IMG/VR virus record: IMGVR_UViG_3300028706_000049
Coordinates: 1 to 20,966 of that record
From: a virus
Length of the DNA stretch: 20,966 nucleotides
Reading direction: 5' to 3' (one strand)
In this document: one piece after another, positions 19,486 to 20,966 of the stretch
Layout of the letters: the number at the start of each line of letters is the position of its first letter
Numbering within the stretch: position 1 is the stretch's first letter
Position numbers and translations under genes: made by a program
Notes under the pieces: generated by a model
Database searches by the model: none
What the model was told of the DNA's origin: nothing
Seen by the model: the letters and a program-made list of their open reading frames with translations, nothing else

Positions 19486-19824
19486 ATGACAAATTCAAAC
19501 ACATATGCACCAGTAGTAAAAACATCTAACCCTACACTGTATGAGAACCATACTTTCCACATGCAGAAAGCACGTAAGTACACATACAACTACGTTGCTA
19601 TTGATGAGGTACTGGTAGATTTGTATGACACCATGACCATTAAGGAAATCGCAGTGGCACTCAATGAGTACCCGAACCGTATCGCCTATCGTGTCAACGT
19701 GTTGAAAACCCTTGGCCTGATTAAGAACAAGTACAACATGGAACGTGCGGAGTTAATGCGTACTCGTAAGGTACTGGTCACATGGCTAGATAATGTTGAC
19801 AACCAAATTGCAGCACAAGGATAA
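19486..19824 (+). CDS. Putative winged-helix DNA-binding protein, 112 aa
   Basis: GGAG precedes MTNSNTYAPVVKTSNPTLYE. The centre has a helix-turn-helix pattern: DEVLVDLYDTMTIKEIAVAL as helices 1-2, then NEYPNRIAYRVNVLKTLGLI as recognition helix and the start of a wing, as in MarR/ArsR-like or replication-protein winged helices. The C-terminus is basic then acidic (RAELMRTRKVLVTWLDNVDN). It is a candidate regulator of the nearby palindromes, by location only. The pattern is inferred by eye; an alternative is a structural helical protein. Confidence 0.55.
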   Translation: MTNSNTYAPVVKTSNPTLYENHTFHMQKARKYTYNYVAIDEVLVDLYDTMTIKEIAVALNEYPNRIAYRVNVLKTLGLIKNKYNMERAELMRTRKVLVTWLDNVDNQIAAQG

Positions 19825-19830
19825 TAAACC

Positions 19831-20232
19831 ATGAGAGTTGAAGTCTACTTCAATCTACACAAACACACATTCTCTGTCCGTTCATGTAAGACGGGCAGGG
19901 TGGTACTGCACACTGACAAAGTACACCTTGCAAACCCTGAGTTTGTGGTGCGTAAGGCAGGGCGTAACCGTGTACTGCGTGAGGGCAAGAAGAATGTCCA
20001 TGCGTTTGTACGTGGTGAGATGGTCGGAACATACTTTGATGACTTTGATCCAGAGTACAATGACTATAGTCTTGTAATGTACAATCCATACAAACATGCA
20101 TCGTTTGTGGATGTACAAGATGTGATGCCAGTACACACTGCCAAACGTGCAGTGCTATCACTTGAACCTCGTATGTCCCAAGGTAATCGTACTATGAGGC
20201 CATACGTATATGCAGAAGGAGCTAGATACTAA
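19831..20232 (+). CDS. Conserved-looking phage protein, 133 aa, unknown
   Basis: MRVEVYFNLHKHTFSVRSCK opens a beta-rich basic N-terminal half (TGRVVLHTDKVHLANPEFVV, then RKAGRNRVLREGKKNVHAFV), followed by an acidic aromatic stretch (YFDDFDPEYNDYSLVMYNPY) and a basic C-terminus. Proteins with this opening and the KxVHAFVRG motif occur in early regions of other phages without a known role. Basic sheet plus HAF motif could suggest nucleic-acid binding. No clear RBS (ATAATAAACC); coupling from the previous gene is likely. Stop overlaps the next ATG (TAATG). Confidence 0.68.
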   Translation: MRVEVYFNLHKHTFSVRSCKTGRVVLHTDKVHLANPEFVVRKAGRNRVLREGKKNVHAFVRGEMVGTYFDDFDPEYNDYSLVMYNPYKHASFVDVQDVMPVHTAKRAVLSLEPRMSQGNRTMRPYVYAEGARY

Positions 20233-20447
20233 TGACATACGATAAATTGCTTAGAGAAATGTCGGGTTCTTTTCTGACCACACCTTTACCCGAATACTGG
20301 AATGGTCTATCTGACAACACACTAGAGCAGTGGGTAAAGGAAAACACCTATGAACCCTACGAGAATTGGGATTTTAAGGAGTTGATTTATCAAATAGAAA
20401 ATGTTACAGACGTAGCATGGAAACACTTGAAGGAGACAAACCAATGA
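20232..20447 (+). CDS. Small acidic protein, 71 aa, unknown
   Basis: Coupled at both ends (TAATG with the upstream gene, ATGA with the downstream gene); AGAAGGAG lies about 12 bases before the ATG. Reads MTYDKLLREMSGSFLTTPLP, then a Trp-rich acidic part (EYWNGLSDNTLEQWVKENTY, NWDFKELIYQIENVTDVAWK). Helical with four Trp residues. No recognised domain. Confidence 0.6.
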   Translation: MTYDKLLREMSGSFLTTPLPEYWNGLSDNTLEQWVKENTYEPYENWDFKELIYQIENVTDVAWKHLKETNQ

Positions 20448-20710
20448 CACCAGAAGAAATCGCAGAGAGCCAAGCTACATGGCAAGAGCAACGTGATGCA
20501 GCCAATGCTGAAAAGAATGCTTGTGCTGATCAACTAACCCAAGAGCAACGTGATGCTATTGAGCTTGCATACAAAACCATTCGTGATGCAGAGAATAGTA
20601 TGCGTGAAATGTTTGACTTGACAATGGATGATGCACGTGCATTGGACACTTCAGAGTGGAAGTTACGTTCAGCATTCCCTGCTATGGCCGAGACTGTGAC
20701 AGGCAATTGA
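20444..20710 (+). CDS. Small helical early protein, 88 aa, unknown
   Basis: The ATG at 20444 (MTPEEIAESQATWQEQRDAA) has AAGGAG upstream at good spacing and overlaps the previous stop; an ATG nine codons earlier lacks this. The sequence is a charged helix with an imperfect repeat of E-Q-R-D-A (EEQRDAAN-like and QEQRDAIE) and ends DTSEWKLRSAFPAMAETVTG. No family recognised. Confidence 0.58.
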   Translation: MTPEEIAESQATWQEQRDAANAEKNACADQLTQEQRDAIELAYKTIRDAENSMREMFDLTMDDARALDTSEWKLRSAFPAMAETVTGN

Positions 20711-20943
20711 CAGTTAATGCCTATGAAATAGTCCTAGACATTGGTGGACAGGAGAGTACCATCACACTTGATGATACTTTCCCTGCCATTGATGGATGGG
20801 CTAGTGCTTGCAGCATGGCAGTGCTGATGGCGAAGCACATTCATCCAGAGAAAGAAGTAGAACTTGTATCTGTCGCAGAGTATGAGGCAGATGAATACAA
20901 CGACTACGGCTATATACATGAAGCACCAATGGCGGTGCAGTAA
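20707..20943 (+). CDS. Small acidic protein, 78 aa, probable TTG start
   Basis: A TTG at 20707 overlaps the previous stop (TTGA), as with the coupled starts nearby. The in-frame GTG at 20656 would add 17 residues that merely re-read the neighbouring gene and has no RBS. The core is LTVNAYEIVLDIGGQESTI, then a helix (GWASACSMAVLMAKHIHPEK) and an acidic Tyr-rich tail (EYEADEYNDYGYIHEA). Compact alpha-beta fold likely; role unknown. Confidence 0.5.
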   Translation: MTVNAYEIVLDIGGQESTITLDDTFPAIDGWASACSMAVLMAKHIHPEKEVELVSVAEYEADEYNDYGYIHEAPMAVQ

Positions 20944-20954
20944 AGGAGTACACA

Positions 20955-20966
20955 ATGCCAGATGCA
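20955..20966 (+). CDS. Start of a gene running off the right edge
   Basis: ATG at 20955 follows AAAGGAG at good spacing and reads M-P-D-A before the window ends. The strong RBS and the spacing after the previous stop (11 bases) mark a real start. Nothing can be said about the product. Confidence 0.6.

Noticed and set aside
20656-20706. GTG start giving a longer form of the last complete protein
   Set aside because: The extra 17 residues re-read the neighbouring gene in another frame and no Shine-Dalgarno precedes the GTG.

Overview
The window looks like part of a marine tailed-phage genome, probably infecting an alphaproteobacterium. Support comes from a complete head-and-packaging set (small and large terminase subunits, portal, scaffold, major capsid protein), a holin of the gene-transfer-agent family, a small DUF1127 protein (a family typical of Alphaproteobacteria and their relatives), and several small proteins that resemble conserved genes of marine phages. 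The portal type and gene order favour a short-tailed (podovirus-like) virion, but no tail tube, nozzle or polymerase gene lies in the window, so this is inference. No integrase, tRNA, rRNA, insertion sequence or CRISPR array was seen.

Layout. Positions 1-15905 are one long leftward (minus-strand) late block. In transcription order it holds: small conserved genes (15905-14440), a DUF1127 gene with its own promoter and a hairpin that buries its ribosome binding site, a lysis region (two-span membrane protein, small beta-barrel-like exported protein, three-span holin, two small genes, M15 peptidase endolysin), the terminase genes, portal, a large 985-residue virion protein, scaffold, major capsid protein with its own promoter and flanking stem-loops, two related 145-residue structural proteins, a 124-residue structural protein, and a tail fibre with YadA-like repeats that leaves the left edge. 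Positions 15906-16952 are a control region of about 1 kb between divergent transcription units. It has a leftward promoter, many perfect dyads, a G-quadruplex motif, iteron-like tandem repeats and a rightward promoter under an inverted repeat. Positions 16953-20966 are a rightward (plus-strand), probably early, block of tightly packed small genes, mostly of unknown function, including a cysteine-rich DUF7227-like protein.

The most unusual signals are regulatory. A 17-bp palindromic sequence, CGTCCAAYGTTGGACAA, occurs six times within 16642-19375, both inside genes (in two reading frames) and just upstream of ribosome binding sites. Two early genes are preceded by the same cassette: a sigma70-like promoter (TTGATA, 16-17 bp, TATAAC) built into a long inverted repeat with an identical 13-nt centre and compensating arm changes, then the 17-bp palindrome, then ACGGAG. 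Leftward late promoters share a related -10 (TATAAC or TAAAAC followed by TATGT or TAACT). Together these suggest a phage-specific regulon whose controlling protein is outside the window or is one of the unassigned early genes.
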